Positions 22,075 to 32,935 of a DNA stretch of 64,000 nt are shown here, piece by piece. Every line of letters starts with the position of its first letter. Position 1 is the stretch's first letter. Origin of the DNA: Cherax quadricarinatus (Eukaryota; Arthropoda; Malacostraca; Decapoda; Parastacidae); the NCBI RefSeq assembly GCF_038502225.1, contig NC_091378.1, positions 2,586,039 to 2,650,038 of the forward strand, written 5' to 3'. The translations under genes were made by a program, and so were the position numbers. The notes under the pieces were generated by a model. That model saw nothing but the letters and a program-made list of their open reading frames with translations. It made no database searches and was not told the DNA's origin.

Positions 22075-23690
22075 TTTTTTTTTTTTTTTTTTTTTAACAA
22101 GTCGGCTGTTTCCCACCGAGGCATGGTGACCCAAAAAGAAAGAAAATCCCCAAAAAGAAAATACTTTCATCATCATTCAACTCTTTCACCCCACTCACAC
22201 ATAATCACTGTTTTTGCAGAGGTGCTCAGAACTCAACAGCTTAGAAGCATATACGTATAAAGATACACAACATATCCTTCCAAAATGCCAATATCCCGAA
22301 ACCCTCTTTTAGAGTGCAGGCATTGTATTTCCCATTTCCAGGACTCGAGTCCGGCTGTATAAAAATAACCAGTTTCCCTGAATCCCTTCACTAAATATTA
22401 CCCTGCTCACACACCAACAGATCGTCAGGTCCCACATACCATTCGTCTCCATTCACTCCTATCGAAGACGCTCATGCACGCCTGCTGGATGTCCAAGCCC
22501 CTCGCCCACAAAACCTCCCTTACCCCTTCCTTCCAACCTTTTCGAGGATGACCTCTACCCCGCCTTCCTTCCCCTACAGATTTAAATGCTCTCTATGTCA
22601 TTCTAATTTGATCCATTCTCTCTAAATGACCAAACCACCTCAACAACCCCTCTTCAACCCTCTGACTAATATTTTTATTAACTCCACACCTTCTCCTAAT
22701 TTCCACACTCAGAATTTTCTGCATAATATTTACACGACACATTGCCCTTAGACAGGACATCTCCACTGCCTCCAACCGCCTCTTCGCTGCTGCATTCACA
22801 ACCCAAGCTTCACACCCATTTAAGAGTGTTGGTACTACTATACTTTCATACATTCCTTTCTTTGACTCCATAGATAATGTTTTTTGTCTCCACTGCACCA
22901 CTGTTTTTTGTCTCAATGCACCACTCGCCTTTTTTCCCTCATCAGTTCTATGATTAGCCTCATCCTTCATAAATCCATCTGCCGACACGTCAACTCCCAA
23001 GTATCTGAAAACATTCACTTCTTCCATACTCCTCCTCCCCAATTTGATATCCAATTTTTCTTTATCTAAATCATTTGATACCCTCATCACCTTACTCTTT
23101 TCTATGTTCACTTTCAACTTTCTACCTTTACACACACTCCCAAACTCGTCCACTAACCTTTGCAATTTTTCTTTAGAGTCTCCCATAAGCACAGTATCAT
23201 CAGCAAAAAGCAACTGTGTCAATTCCCATTTTGTATTTGATTCCCCATAATTTAATCCCACCCCTCTCCCGAACACCATTTACTTCTTTTACAACCCCAT
23301 CTATAAATGTATTAAACAACCATGGCGACATTACACATCCCTGTCTAAGACCTACTTTTACCGGGAAGTAGTCTCTCTCTTCTACACACCCTAACCTCAG
23401 CCTCACTATCCTCATAAAAGCTCTTTACAGCATTTAGTAACTTACCACCTATTCCATATACTTGCAATATCTGCCACATTGCTCCGCTATCCACTCTATC
23501 ATATGCCTTTTCTAAATCCATAAATGCAATAAAAACTTTCCTACCTTTATCTAAATACTGTTCACATATATGCTTCAATGTAAACACTTGATCCACACAT
23601 CCCGTTCCCACTCTAAAACCTTCTTGCTCATCCGCAATCCTACATTCTGTCTTATCTCTAATTCTTTCAATTATAACCCTACCGTACTCA
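22075..23690 (-). pseudogene. LINE1: RTE-like retrotransposon copy, RT C-terminal half
   Basis: Minus strand, second subfamily. It covers CVDQVFTLKHICEQYLDKG and FMDLEKAYDRVDSG (23611-23480), VGLRQGCVMSPWLFNTFIDG (about 23370-23300), then LTQLLFADDTVLMGDSKEK (about 23225-23180) to LLRWFGHLERMDQ (about 22620). A frame change near 23400 and another at about 23250 break it, and the C-terminal tail is degraded. The 3' UTR is 22098-22590, with a poly-T tract at 22076-22094 marking the poly-A tail. The 3' UTR differs from the copy at 17868 and matches the one at 8606. Confidence 0.85.
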
Positions 23691-23955
23691 CTGATAATTA
23701 AGTTCTATCTACACAAAGTGACATACAGTAAAACGATCTTAGTTTACATAAAAGCAGTAAATATTAAAGGAAACTTATTCTTTTCATAACATTATTACAA
23801 TCACATGCTGATTCTAATTTAGCGGTCAGTATGATCTTTATCTATATGTATATTTTTTTTACAAGATTTTTCAGTTTAGCAATCAAGTTATTTATGAATA
23901 ATCTGAAGCCAGGATAAAGATTTGCTATTTCTCATAAATATATAATCTACTACAG

Positions 23956-24040
23956 ATTTTAAATGGTCCTGAAACTGGAATGCCGCGATGTGGTTCATTG
24001 GACTCTCTGCGAGATGGCCCTCACATAACACACGATGATG
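23956..24040 (+). CDS. ARHGAP21/23-like RhoGAP, 85-bp exon
   Basis: Acceptor CTACTACAG before 23956 and donor GTGAGT at 24041. It enters in phase 0 directly after the CAG that ends the exon at 16307 and reads ILNGPETGMPRCGSLDSL, then RDGPHITHDDG, leaving one base that pairs with the first two of the exon at 34490. The exon is too short for ordinary ORF calling; phase agreement on both sides and consensus splice sites are the evidence. The Cys-Gly-Ser-Leu-Asp-Ser-Leu-Arg run looks like a conserved linear motif in the disordered tail. Confidence 0.8.
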
Positions 24041-25077
24041 GTGAGTTACTTTTTATGGTTTCACAAAATACAAATTAATTGATATAAGAGATTTTTTAAT
24101 ATGTAATGTTACTGCTTACTTAGGCTCAAATAATTTAATTTAAAACAAATAGAATATTTATATTTATTGATCTTACAACAAAAGGTTTATATGGGGTTTG
24201 AGCTATAATACTGTTACCCCTTCACATCATCTGGTATATTAACTCGTAATAAGTGTCGAATAATAATAATAAAACAAAGCACTAAACCCAAAAGGGTCAT
24301 ACAGCAGTAATAATTATCGGAATGCTGTCATAATTGGTTTTGCGCTGGAACATCTGTATGAATTTATATGACTTTAGGTCTGGTCTCCATTTGCCACTCT
24401 ACTGTACAAAGGTGCAAAGAGAAATCTATTATGCAGTTGGGTATTCTGCTGGGTCATATGCAGTATGTTTTCATTTGATGATATTGTATTTCCACAGCTT
24501 CCCTCTCCCCCAACTCAGACTTGATTCAACCAGACACATTTATTATCGTCACTATATCTTTTTTTATTTACTAGTTACATAATCTATATAAATGCTTCTT
24601 TATGTTTTATTAACAAAATATTTCTGCTTAGGGTCAGTGATGCATGACCCATAAAAGCACTTTTATTTATATACTAATAATTTAACACACGAGTAAAAAA
24701 CCTATGTGTGTGTGTGTGCTGTCTTCTCTCTCTCCTATTATTTTCATAACTTCTTATACTGTACATAGTGCCTTGCATCATCTGTCCTGGGCTGTTATTT
24801 TGAGGGAATGAGGTAAATGCTGCACCATAGCTCTGTTAACCATTCTAATAGTTTTGCACAGTTCACACTGCTTATTTTTTTTTTTTCGACATAGACACAT
24901 ACTGCAGTAGTATAAATGCATGTCTGTGTATTATGGCCTCTGCTTTCATCCATTGTCTTAGTATGAGCCAAAAGCTGCCTAATTTTCATAAAATTTATGT
25001 AAGGTAGTTAAGAGGGGTTATCTGGGAATATTTTCCATAATTCTTTCCAGAAATGATGATTATGGTGTCAATGGACT

Positions 25078-25083
<6 letters not shown>
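24041..25083 (+). other. Intron (start of the 10.4 kb intron)
   Basis: Contains one short SINE-C 3' end in reverse at 24272-24325. The rest has no recognisable content; a TGTG run sits near 24705. Confidence 0.6.
24272..24325 (-). mobile_element. SINE-C 3' end
   Basis: AATAATAATAATAAAAC, AAAGCACTAAACCCAAAAGG and GTCATACAGCAG are the complement of the GCTGTATRATCC, TTTAGCGCTT and ATTATAATAATAAT unit found at 43000-43160 and elsewhere. Confidence 0.65.
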
Positions 25084-25405
<322 letters not shown>

Positions 25406-26045
25406 GTGAATGATATGAAGTTCATGTTTTCTCTGAGGGAGCAAGGACATTCATATATTATAATTTATTTTCTTGTTTCTATTAGATATATAGCAAATAT
25501 CTTCACATTTATGCATTGATGACTGAGTTGTATGAGTTGTGTATTGTTTTATGCCAAAATATGCAAGATTTAATAGTGAAGAAAATATAATATATAGAAA
25601 AAATGTACATCTTTTAAAATTTCATTCAGATTATAATAGAAGTTTTCATTCAAGATTACTTTATAGCATTATATGTTCAGTATGTTAAATTTCCCAGTTT
25701 AATGTATGCAATCACAATATCAGAGTTAGGCTTAGTGTGCAATTATCAAAATTTGTATTGTGGTTTTTATCTTGTTCATGATAAAAAACAGCACTTCTGT
25801 CAATGGATATTCAAATTTTTTGTTTGTATTATTAAAACTTTTGTCAATTTCACATACATTTATGTATTTTATTAGGGTATTGCTTGCAAGAGAGACAGTA
25901 CACACTTTTATTCTTTTTACTGAAAAGGAGTTTACCTTGGGTTGAGGTTTAACTATTACTTTGTTGATAATGTTACTTTGATAATGTTACTTTAACTTCA
26001 TGCTAAATTTAGGCCCAATTTTTGCCGAGAATAAGAAACTGTTTT
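25406..26045. other. Intronic AT-rich stretch
   Basis: Nothing recognised. A GATAATGTTACTTT duplication occurs at about 25965-25990. Confidence 0.4.
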
Positions 26046-26238
26046 TCTCCATTAGGAAGTGAAACAGAATTCTTCCTCCATAAGCCATGCGTGTTGTGAG
26101 GAATGACTAAAATGCCGGGAGTAAGGGGCTAGTAACCCCTCTTCCTGTATACGTTACTAGATTTAAAAAGAAAAACCTTCATTTTTCGTTTTAGGTCACC
26201 CTACCTTGGTAGGATATGGCCGGTTTGATAAAAAAAAA
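26046..26238 (+). mobile_element. SINE-A, 5'-truncated
   Basis: CTCCATTAGGAAGTGAAACAG, GCCATGCGTGTTGTGAGGAA, TGCCGGGAGTAAGGGG and CTACCTTGGTAGGATATGGC, then GGTTTGATAAAAAAAAA. It has the same 5' truncation zone as the copy at 4812. Confidence 0.85.
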
Positions 26239-26984
26239 AGTGTTTTGGAGAGAGACCAGTAAATTGAGGAAGCCTGGAAAGCAAATGGACTGGGGAGATG
26301 TTAGATGGGAAGGTCAAGATACTGGGAAGAAGGCAAGGTAAAGGTACAGGTCCGTCATCACAAATCCAGCAATCAGTTATTCGGTTCCTTCAGTTATTCG
26401 GCACTAATTTTGGCTAGCATAATTTCAAATTTCCAGGGTTGCCACACCAACCTGCTGGTACTGTTTGGTGGTGCTACTTGCTGCATAAGTCATTCCAATT
26501 TCCTTTTGTCCATTTATTGTTTTAACCTGCTTACTTTTAGCCCTAGCCATGGTTCCAATGAATAAAAGAAATACTTCTCATTATGTAAAGCACCTACACA
26601 GTACATTATCCATTAAAGATAAGGTGACTTTGAAGCCACTGTTGGTTGCCATGAGCTCAGTCTCATCAAGCAGGAGAATATGCTTTATTATTATGCTAAA
26701 ATCAACAATACAGCTTATTTGCCTATCACAATTGATCTAATATGACATAAACAATATAAATAACATAAAACATGTTAAATACTCCAGAATAAATAATATT
26801 TGGCATAACACCGAGCAGTTCGACGAAGGTATGAAGAGGATATATGGTATACAAATACCATTCTCCTATCCCTGTCTTGGGGGCTTATATTAGAGAAAAC
26901 AGAGTATAGCACAGGGCTAACTGATATACACTCGTACTGCACCATAAACCTGAAACAAAGTTATTTTCTCTATATAGATTATCA

Positions 26985-27318
26985 CACATAGCAGCATATG
27001 TGTAGAGAACCTAGGATAACCCAAAATAGTCAACGTGGCTTATTTTTAGTACCTGGCTCGGATTAGCCATATGTGATTTTTGGTAAATATTCGATTCCCA
27101 GCCAGGGTAGAAACATTAGGCATGTTTCTTTACACCTGTTGTCTATGTTTACCCATCAGTAAATGGGTACCTGGGTGTTAGCCTGGGACACTGACCTAAT
27201 TTTCTTGAAATACTCTGCATAATAAGCAGCTTTCTATACAGTAGTATGTCACTGATGTCAGCTAGGCCTGTATACTTTGTACATGTACGTGTAGTAAATA
27301 AAGATATTATTATTATTA
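26985..27318 (+). mobile_element. tRNA-SINE, variant with TATTATT tail
   Basis: The body TATTCGATTCCCAGCCAGG (B-box relic), GTAGAAACATTAGGCATG, GGGTACCTGGGTGTTAG and CTGGGACACTGACCTAA matches the tRNA-SINE. The 3' part differs from the copy at 43317: GAAATACTCTGCATAATAAG, CAGCTTTCTATACAGTAG, AGGCCTGTATACTTTG and TAAATAAAGATATTATT. Upstream, 26985-27060 (CATATGTGTAGAGAACCTAG, GATAACCC) recurs at 28065-28110 and 51510-51540. Confidence 0.7.
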
Positions 27319-27330
27319 ATTATATTATTA

Positions 27331-28500
27331 TTTTCTCAGTTGTTTGTTGGGTTATCTTATTCAAACTTGGGCAATGTATGATGGAAAGATACTTCTTCAC
27401 GTACACCAAAAATGAAAGAAATCAGATCATAAATAGCGGAGTTCACTTCTCAGCCATTAGCGGCTGCTTAGCGGTATATTTTTGTATGTTTTTATGATTA
27501 TATTCTCATTTTTTCGGTCTCATTTGATAGAATGAAGTATATATTACAGAAATAGATATGATTTTGATTGCTTTCATGACGAAAAGTACCTTGAAATTGC
27601 ACTCACAGTAGTGAAAATGCTCTGTTCTTTAGCAAAGCTCAAGAGTAAACAAATGACGTCACCGTCCAATACCTGTCCGCCTGCCAGTCCAAATTCCAAT
27701 ACGTAGTCTGGGTTGACATTATTTATACAATTATTACAATAATGCAGTAGTCTGCATAACAGTAAATCTTCTATTTTTTTTGTGTGAATAAAAATTCCAA
27801 ATGGTAAGCAAGAGTAATATGAGAGGGGCCTGGAGCCATGACTAATGAACAGAGAAAATGTTATTTTAGTGCCAGGAATGTCTGCATTGTTTATTCTGGA
27901 CCCTATTTTGAAATTTGTGTGAAATTGGCCAAATTGCCAATTTCTGACCACTTTATTGGGTAGTTGAAATAAGTGAATGGGCAGTTTCTTGTACTCAGTT
28001 GACAGACTAGAAGTAAATAAGTTTATTCAGGTATACACAAATACAGTACATAGATTATCATACATAGCAGTGTATGTATAGAGAACCTAGGATAACCCAG
28101 AAAAGTCAGACAAAGTGACTTATTTCCAGTACCTGGCTTGGGCTTGCCATATATGATTTTTGGTAAATATTTTTTTTTCTCGGTTGTTTGTTGGGCTATC
28201 TCATTGAAACTTGGGCAATGTATGATGGAAAGATGCTTCTTAATGTACAACAAAAATAAAAAAGACAGATGATAAATAAGGAAGTTCACTTCTCGGCCGT
28301 TAGCCGCCTCTTTGCAGTATATTTTCGTATGGTTTTTATATTTGTATTCTCATTTTTTTGGACTCATTTGATAGAATGGAAGATATATTACAGAAATAGA
28401 CATGATTTTGATTGCTTTCATGACGAAAAGTACCTTGAAATTGAGCTCAAAGTACCAAAAATGTTCGATTTTTGCGTCGGTCAAGTTGGTTTATTTTATT
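27331..28500 (-). mobile_element. Two fragments of the 1,053-bp TTAA element family
   Basis: 27331-27990 and 28168-28500 both contain TTGTTTGTTGGG, AACTTGGGCAATGTATGATG, CATTTGATAGAATG, TATTACAGAAATAGA and TTGATTGCTTTCATGACG, in reverse relative to the element at 20970-22022. No TTAA ends are visible, so these are internal pieces. The stretch between them (27991-28167) holds a GAGAACCTAGGATAACCC repeat. Confidence 0.65.
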
Positions 28501-28985
28501 AAGTGTATTCTAACCTAACTACTCTGTAATCCGGCAAACTCAGTAATCCGGCACACTACAGGTCCCAATGATGCCGGATTTGTGATGGAGGACCTGTACT
28601 GGAAAAATGGGAAAGTAAAGGTTCTGGAAAGAAGGGAAGGATATTTTGATGAGCTGTTGAATGTTAATAATGAAGGGGATGCAATAATTTTGTGTATGGG
28701 CAGGAAGGGCTAACAGTCATATATGAGGTAGATATAGTGCATGAAGCAGTGGGTAGAATTAAATAAGGTAAAATGACTGGGATAGATAGGAATAAGACAG
28801 AAATGTTTAAAGTAGGTGGGGATATAATGTTGAAGTGGGTGGTGTATTTGCACAATAGATATATGAAAGAGAAGATACTAAATTGCATTCAAGGAAGAGG
28901 GGATGGAGCACTGAAACTGCAGAGGTCATACAGCACTCAGGGATTGGAAGTTGAAAGAAAATGGAAAACAGGCAAGACAATTTAG

Positions 28986-29546
28986 TTGTGCCAACAAAGT
29001 CGGAACTAGGGTTCGTAATTAATGTTGGCACTGCAATCTAGACAAAGATAGGCTGGTTGGTTGGTGGGGGAGGAAAGGCAAAAGAGAAGAGGATTATGGC
29101 TGAATTTTTTTTTTTTTTTAATTTTTTCATTTTTATTTTTTAACTGTTTTCATTATGCTCAAATGTTGGCAAAAATAAGCATTGTGAAATTTTTTCTTCA
29201 TTCTTATGCAATCAAATTCATTTAATTTTTTTGTGATTATTTGGTGCATGTGTAGTAAGTTGATATGTTTTGGTAAACATTTGTCAGGAAGTGTGGAACT
29301 TGCAGTGTCAGAACAAATTCCTATATTTTACATGTCATGTTGGGTTCAGTTTATTCAATTTTGCTTTACAAACAGGAACATATCACATAAAGCAGGAAAC
29401 ATCTGCATATCTCAAAGCTAGTAATAGATTAAGTCTTGCCCAGAAGACTGAGTGCAGTATGTCTATGCTGTAGTAAAACTATTACTACAGCATGTACATT
29501 ATACTATCTATTTAGTCCTATACCTGCATCTGCAAGCATTTAAATT
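28986..29546. other. Intronic stretch
   Basis: Nothing recognised. A poly-T rich block lies at 29108-29150. Confidence 0.4.
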
Positions 29547-30200
29547 TGTTTTTTTTTTTATCTAAACAGCCATGTCCTACCAAGGCAGGGTGACACAAAT
29601 TAGAAAATATATTTATCATCATTCATTCTAGTGCTGTCTTTCTAGAAGTGCGCTGACATCACAATTCAGATTACCATACAACTGCAATATCCCCATCCTT
29701 CCTTCAGAGTGCAGGCACACTCCTTTCAGCCTCCAGAACTGAAGTCTGGCTAACTGGTTTCCCTGAAGCCCTTCGTAACAATTACCTCACTCAGACTCCA
29801 ACATCATGTCCATTAACTCTTAAACTGTCCAAAGGTAGATCTACGTTTTTTCAGCATTTAAAAGTATGTAAAAAACGTAGATCTTCTTTTTTTTACATTT
29901 GGAAACGTGTAAAAAAACTTTGATTTTTTTTTTTTTGAAAATATATAAAAAAACGTAGATCTACTTTTGGCGCACTACACATGCGAACGTAAATTTGCTT
30001 GGACAGTTTAAGGGTTAAAAAACACTTCCATTCACTTCAGTATAACACACAAGCATGTTAGATGCTCAAGCCCCTTAATCTCAAAGCCTCTCTTACCCCC
30101 TCCCTCAAACCATTTCTGGAATGATCGCCAACCTCCTCCCCCTCTAACCTTCCTTCCCAGATTTATAGATTTGAAGTCTAGCTGCCATTCATTTTACTTA
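29547..30200 (-). pseudogene. LINE1 3' UTR and ORF end, split by a TTAA MITE
   Basis: Poly-T, GCCATGTCCTACCAAGGCAG, GAGTGCAGGCACAC, CCAGAACTGAAGTCTGGC and TTTCCCTGAAGCCCTTCG precede the MITE. CATTCACTTCAGTATAACAC, GATGCTCAAGCCCC and ACCCCCTCCCTCAAACC follow it. This is the order at 17880-18240, so the ORF end (complement of RSEWRQ.. and upstream) is present but decayed. Confidence 0.75.
29817..30014. mobile_element. piggyBac-like MITE, 198 bp (copy 1)
   Basis: Ends CTCTTAAACTGTCCAAAGG and TGCTTGGACAGTTTAAGGG are inverted and bounded by TTAA (29813-29816, 30015-30018). The LINE1 paralogues at 18120-18140 (AGTATTAAAAACC) and 36220 (TTCATTAAAAAAACAC) keep a single TTAA, so the insertion site is exactly defined. 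The interior is AT-rich with three imperfect copies of an AAACGTAGATCT-type block. Non-coding. Confidence 0.92.
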
Positions 30201-30538
30201 ATCTGCTTATTTTTCTTTATGTACTATCCATGGATTAATACCTGCCAACATCGGCTACATTCTCACCCCTGACCAACATTTCTAATAACTTCATTTTTCT
30301 ATTTATAGTTATATAAAATATGATTTCTTTTCCCCCAAAATATGTTACATCTTATATGGCCCATGTCAAAAAATATTTCTAAGAAGATTGATGAAATATA
30401 CCCTTGAAACTATATTATTATGTTAATGAGGAAAAATGTTGCAGAGACACGGGAAAATGGGAGAAGGGATTGTGGGTAATCAGGTTTGAGCCAAGGGAAG
30501 GGTTGCTCCAATTTAAAAACATGACAGCAAAGTCTGAC
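30201..30538. other. Intronic stretch
   Basis: Nothing recognised. Confidence 0.4.
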
Positions 30539-30645
30539 TTTTTTTTTTTTTTTTTTTTCATGTGTCGGCACATTTCCCATCAAGGTAGGGTGACCCAAAA
30601 GAAAGAAAAACCAAAAAAGAAAGAAAAGAACTTTCATTATCAGTA
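30539..30645 (-). mobile_element. LINE1 tail fragment
   Basis: Poly-T (30539-30558) then GTCGGCACATTTCCCATCAA, GGTAGGGTGACCC, AAAGAAAGAAAAACC and CTTTCATTATCA: a reverse LINE1 terminus of the subfamily seen at 22095. Confidence 0.75.
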
Positions 30646-30879
30646 TTAATGGTATGATGACCTGAGAGTTGTATGAATCCAGTACTGTAGTTGTTGGTTT
30701 ACAGATTATATGGCCAAGGTGCTATTGTGTGGCTCAGTGAGCAATAAATCAAACCCTGTATTCAATGACCTACTGTTTTTTTTTTTTTTTTATGTCATAT
30801 GTAGGCACTTTTTTCAGTTATTTACAAAATTTTAAACAGATAGTGTGTGTTGTATGCGAGTCGCCTTGTCACATGCTGT

Positions 30880-31325
30880 AGCTTGCCTCGACACTACAAA
30901 CCTTCATAATATGCCATCAAACACTACATGCCATTACACTTCACAATATGCCACTATTTTGTACAACCCTTCTTAACACACTACCTCCACAATCCTCCAC
31001 AACATGCCAATACATTGTATAACCTTGCATTATACCTCCACAAGCTACCATACTACATCCCCCTTCCCCACAATGTGCTGCTAAATACTACAGCTCTCAC
31101 CACACACTACTACAATTCTCCACACTACATGCCACCACACTACAATCATCCACAAGATTCCACTAGCCATGAGTTCAATCCCCGCCTGTACTGTAGTTTT
31201 TCTTTATTCCACAATACTTGATAACCCTCCACAACATGCCTCTACATTACAACCATCCACACCATGCACCCATACTCTACAGCCTTTCACATGCTACCAC
31301 ACACTACAGTCCTCCACAACAGGCA
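30880..31325 (+). repeat. Degenerate minisatellite, CACAACATGCC theme
   Basis: The words CCACAACATGCC, CACTACA, ACAACCATCCACA and CTACAGTCCTCC recur every 28-40 bp with heavy divergence and shifting order. No stable unit length can be given by eye. Confidence 0.7.
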
Positions 31326-31869
31326 GTAGGGTCCCATGAAATTCATTTACGGTAAGATTTGAGCAGTTTAGCAGACTATCTGATTCATATTGTCTCTGGC
31401 CTTCTTTGTAATTAGTAAATAGTAAAGGGAAATTTTTAGTAAAAATTACCCTAGTTAAAAAATCTGTGTACATAATTCCTCTATATAATAATAGACTGTA
31501 TGAACACTCCACCAGACATGGATTTAAAAACTGCAAATGAAAACTTGGTGACCAGATTTGATGGCATTTTGGTGTTTGAGGGACAGAAAGGGCCAGGATT
31601 ATGTTACTTAGAACATTAGGAACTTAGAGAAAACTTACTATGGGTTAAGTTTTAGAAGGCTTCATCTCAGCTGTGAAAAATTTCTTTGGGGTTACTCTTC
31701 TAGTATAGGAACAGAAATCCCATATTGAGTACTGGCATTTAATTTCTTTGCATAAAGACTGAACACCCACTGCAGAAATGACTAGACCTAAAAATTGTAA
31801 TGCCATCTACTTTTTCCTCCAGCCTCAAACAATCATAAAACCTCATATTATTATTTTTAACACTGAGGT
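31326..31869. other. Intronic stretch
   Basis: Nothing recognised; the 80-codon reverse ORF here has no supporting feature. Confidence 0.4.
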
Positions 31870-32100
31870 AGGGCATACCCCTCCCCCCATAAAATGAAAT
31901 ACAGTAAGTAATTTATTCAATTACTGTCTTGCAAGAAGTATGCAGACATTACAATTCAACTGACCTTGTGAACTGTGATATCTTTCACCCCTCTGAATAC
32001 AGACATTGTATTTCCCATCCCCAGGACTCGAGTCTGGCTAATGTATCCCTTCATAAATTTGATCCTACTTACACTCCAACAGCACATCAAGACACTATAT
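31870..32100 (-). mobile_element. LINE1 3' UTR fragment
   Basis: TTCAATTACTGTCTTGCAAG, ACAGACATTGTATTTCCC, CCCCAGGACTCGAGTCTGGC and CTTACACTCCAACAGCACAT match 17945-18122 in order. Confidence 0.75.
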
Positions 32101-32353
32101 TAATGTGCTTCTTCCTGTAGTCTTTGTACCCCTGCATTCCTTTTCACTCAGTGACCTCTTGGAACTTATTTAAGATGGAGTATAATATAAACTTAGCATT
32201 ATATCTGTATAAGATGAAGCAACAATGAACTTCTAGTGTTTTACAATGTCCTCTATCAGTTTCACAGCTAATGCTGAAAGTAAAGAGGCAAATGCGGGCG
32301 AGAGGCAAATGTCACTTACAGCCAGTGAACAACATAACTTGAAGCATTTGATA

Positions 32354-32394
32354 TGTACCTACCTGCTACCTGGAGCAGGTAGCAGGTAGGTACA
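32354..32394. repeat. Perfect hairpin, 19-bp arms
   Basis: TGTACCTACCTGCTACCTG (32354-32372), loop GAG, then its exact complement (32376-32394). Not inside any recognised element. Confidence 0.9.
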
Positions 32395-32714
32395 TTTGCT
32401 ACAAGTTTGTTCCCTAATATCTTGCCATTATTAAGTTAACTGATCTTTGTTTAAAATTTTCCTTAGAGATGTAGAATTCAGAAACTTAGTAATTTTAAAA
32501 TTTTCTTAAAATTTGAAAATTTTTTAGATGCTCATATAATTAACAGTTTGTAAATTCAAAATGTTTTTAATATTAATTTAATAATAAATTGGGTGACTTG
32601 GAACATCATTATTCATTAAGTTATTGAAAATATTTTATTTTTGACAAGTGCATCTCACTTTGTGATTTTTAAAGCTACTTTCAACATTTTACATTAAAAA
32701 TTTAAATTAATTAA

Positions 32715-32931
32715 CCCTTAAATAGTCCAAACGTATATATACGTTTTTTCAACATTTGAAAGTATGTAAAAAAATGTAGATCTTCTTTTTTGTTTTTCAC
32801 TTGAAAATGTGTAAAAAAAACTTTTATCTACATTTGTTTTTTTGTTATGTTCGAAAATATGTAAAAAAAACGTTGATCTACTTTTGGAGCACCACGGATT
32901 TGAACGTCGATCTGTTTGGACCGTTTAAGGG
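32715..32931. mobile_element. piggyBac-like MITE, 217 bp (copy 2)
   Basis: Ends CCCTTAAATAGTCCAAACG and GTTTGGACCGTTTAAGGG, bounded by TTAA (32711-32714, 32932-32935). Its interior blocks (TATGTAAAAAA, GTAGATCTTCTTTT, TTGATCTACTTTTGG) match the copy at 29817. Confidence 0.9.
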
Positions 32932-32935
32932 TTAA

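Larger units (their letters stand above)
26347..28596. mobile_element. TA-flanked TIR element, 2,250 bp, composite
   Basis: Ends CAGGTCCGTCATCACAAATC and GATTTGTGATGGAGGACCTG are inverted with TA at 26345-26346 and 28597-28598. The inner ends repeat GGTTCCTTCAGTTATTCGGCA and CAGTAATCCGGCA. A minus-strand start near 26550 (MARAKSKQVKTINGQKEIG) could be the remnant of a transposase N-terminus; that is speculative. The interior hosts a tRNA-SINE and two fragments of the TTAA element family. The host sequence on both sides is LINE1. Confidence 0.7.
26252..28985 (+). pseudogene. LINE1 fragment split by a 2.25 kb TIR element
   Basis: 26258-26345 (AAATTGAGGAAGCCTGGAAAG and onward) and 28599-28985 (GGAAGGATATTTTGATGAGC, TGTTGAATGTTAATAATG, then ATGACTGGGATAGATAGG, ATGTTTAAAGTAGGTGGGG) are the plus-strand counterpart of the LINE1 pre-RT region at 20330-19960 (compare REYFEKLLNVD, IDGIKIEMLKAGGDI). 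The DNA element at 26347-28596 sits between them. Reading frames are lost. Confidence 0.7.
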
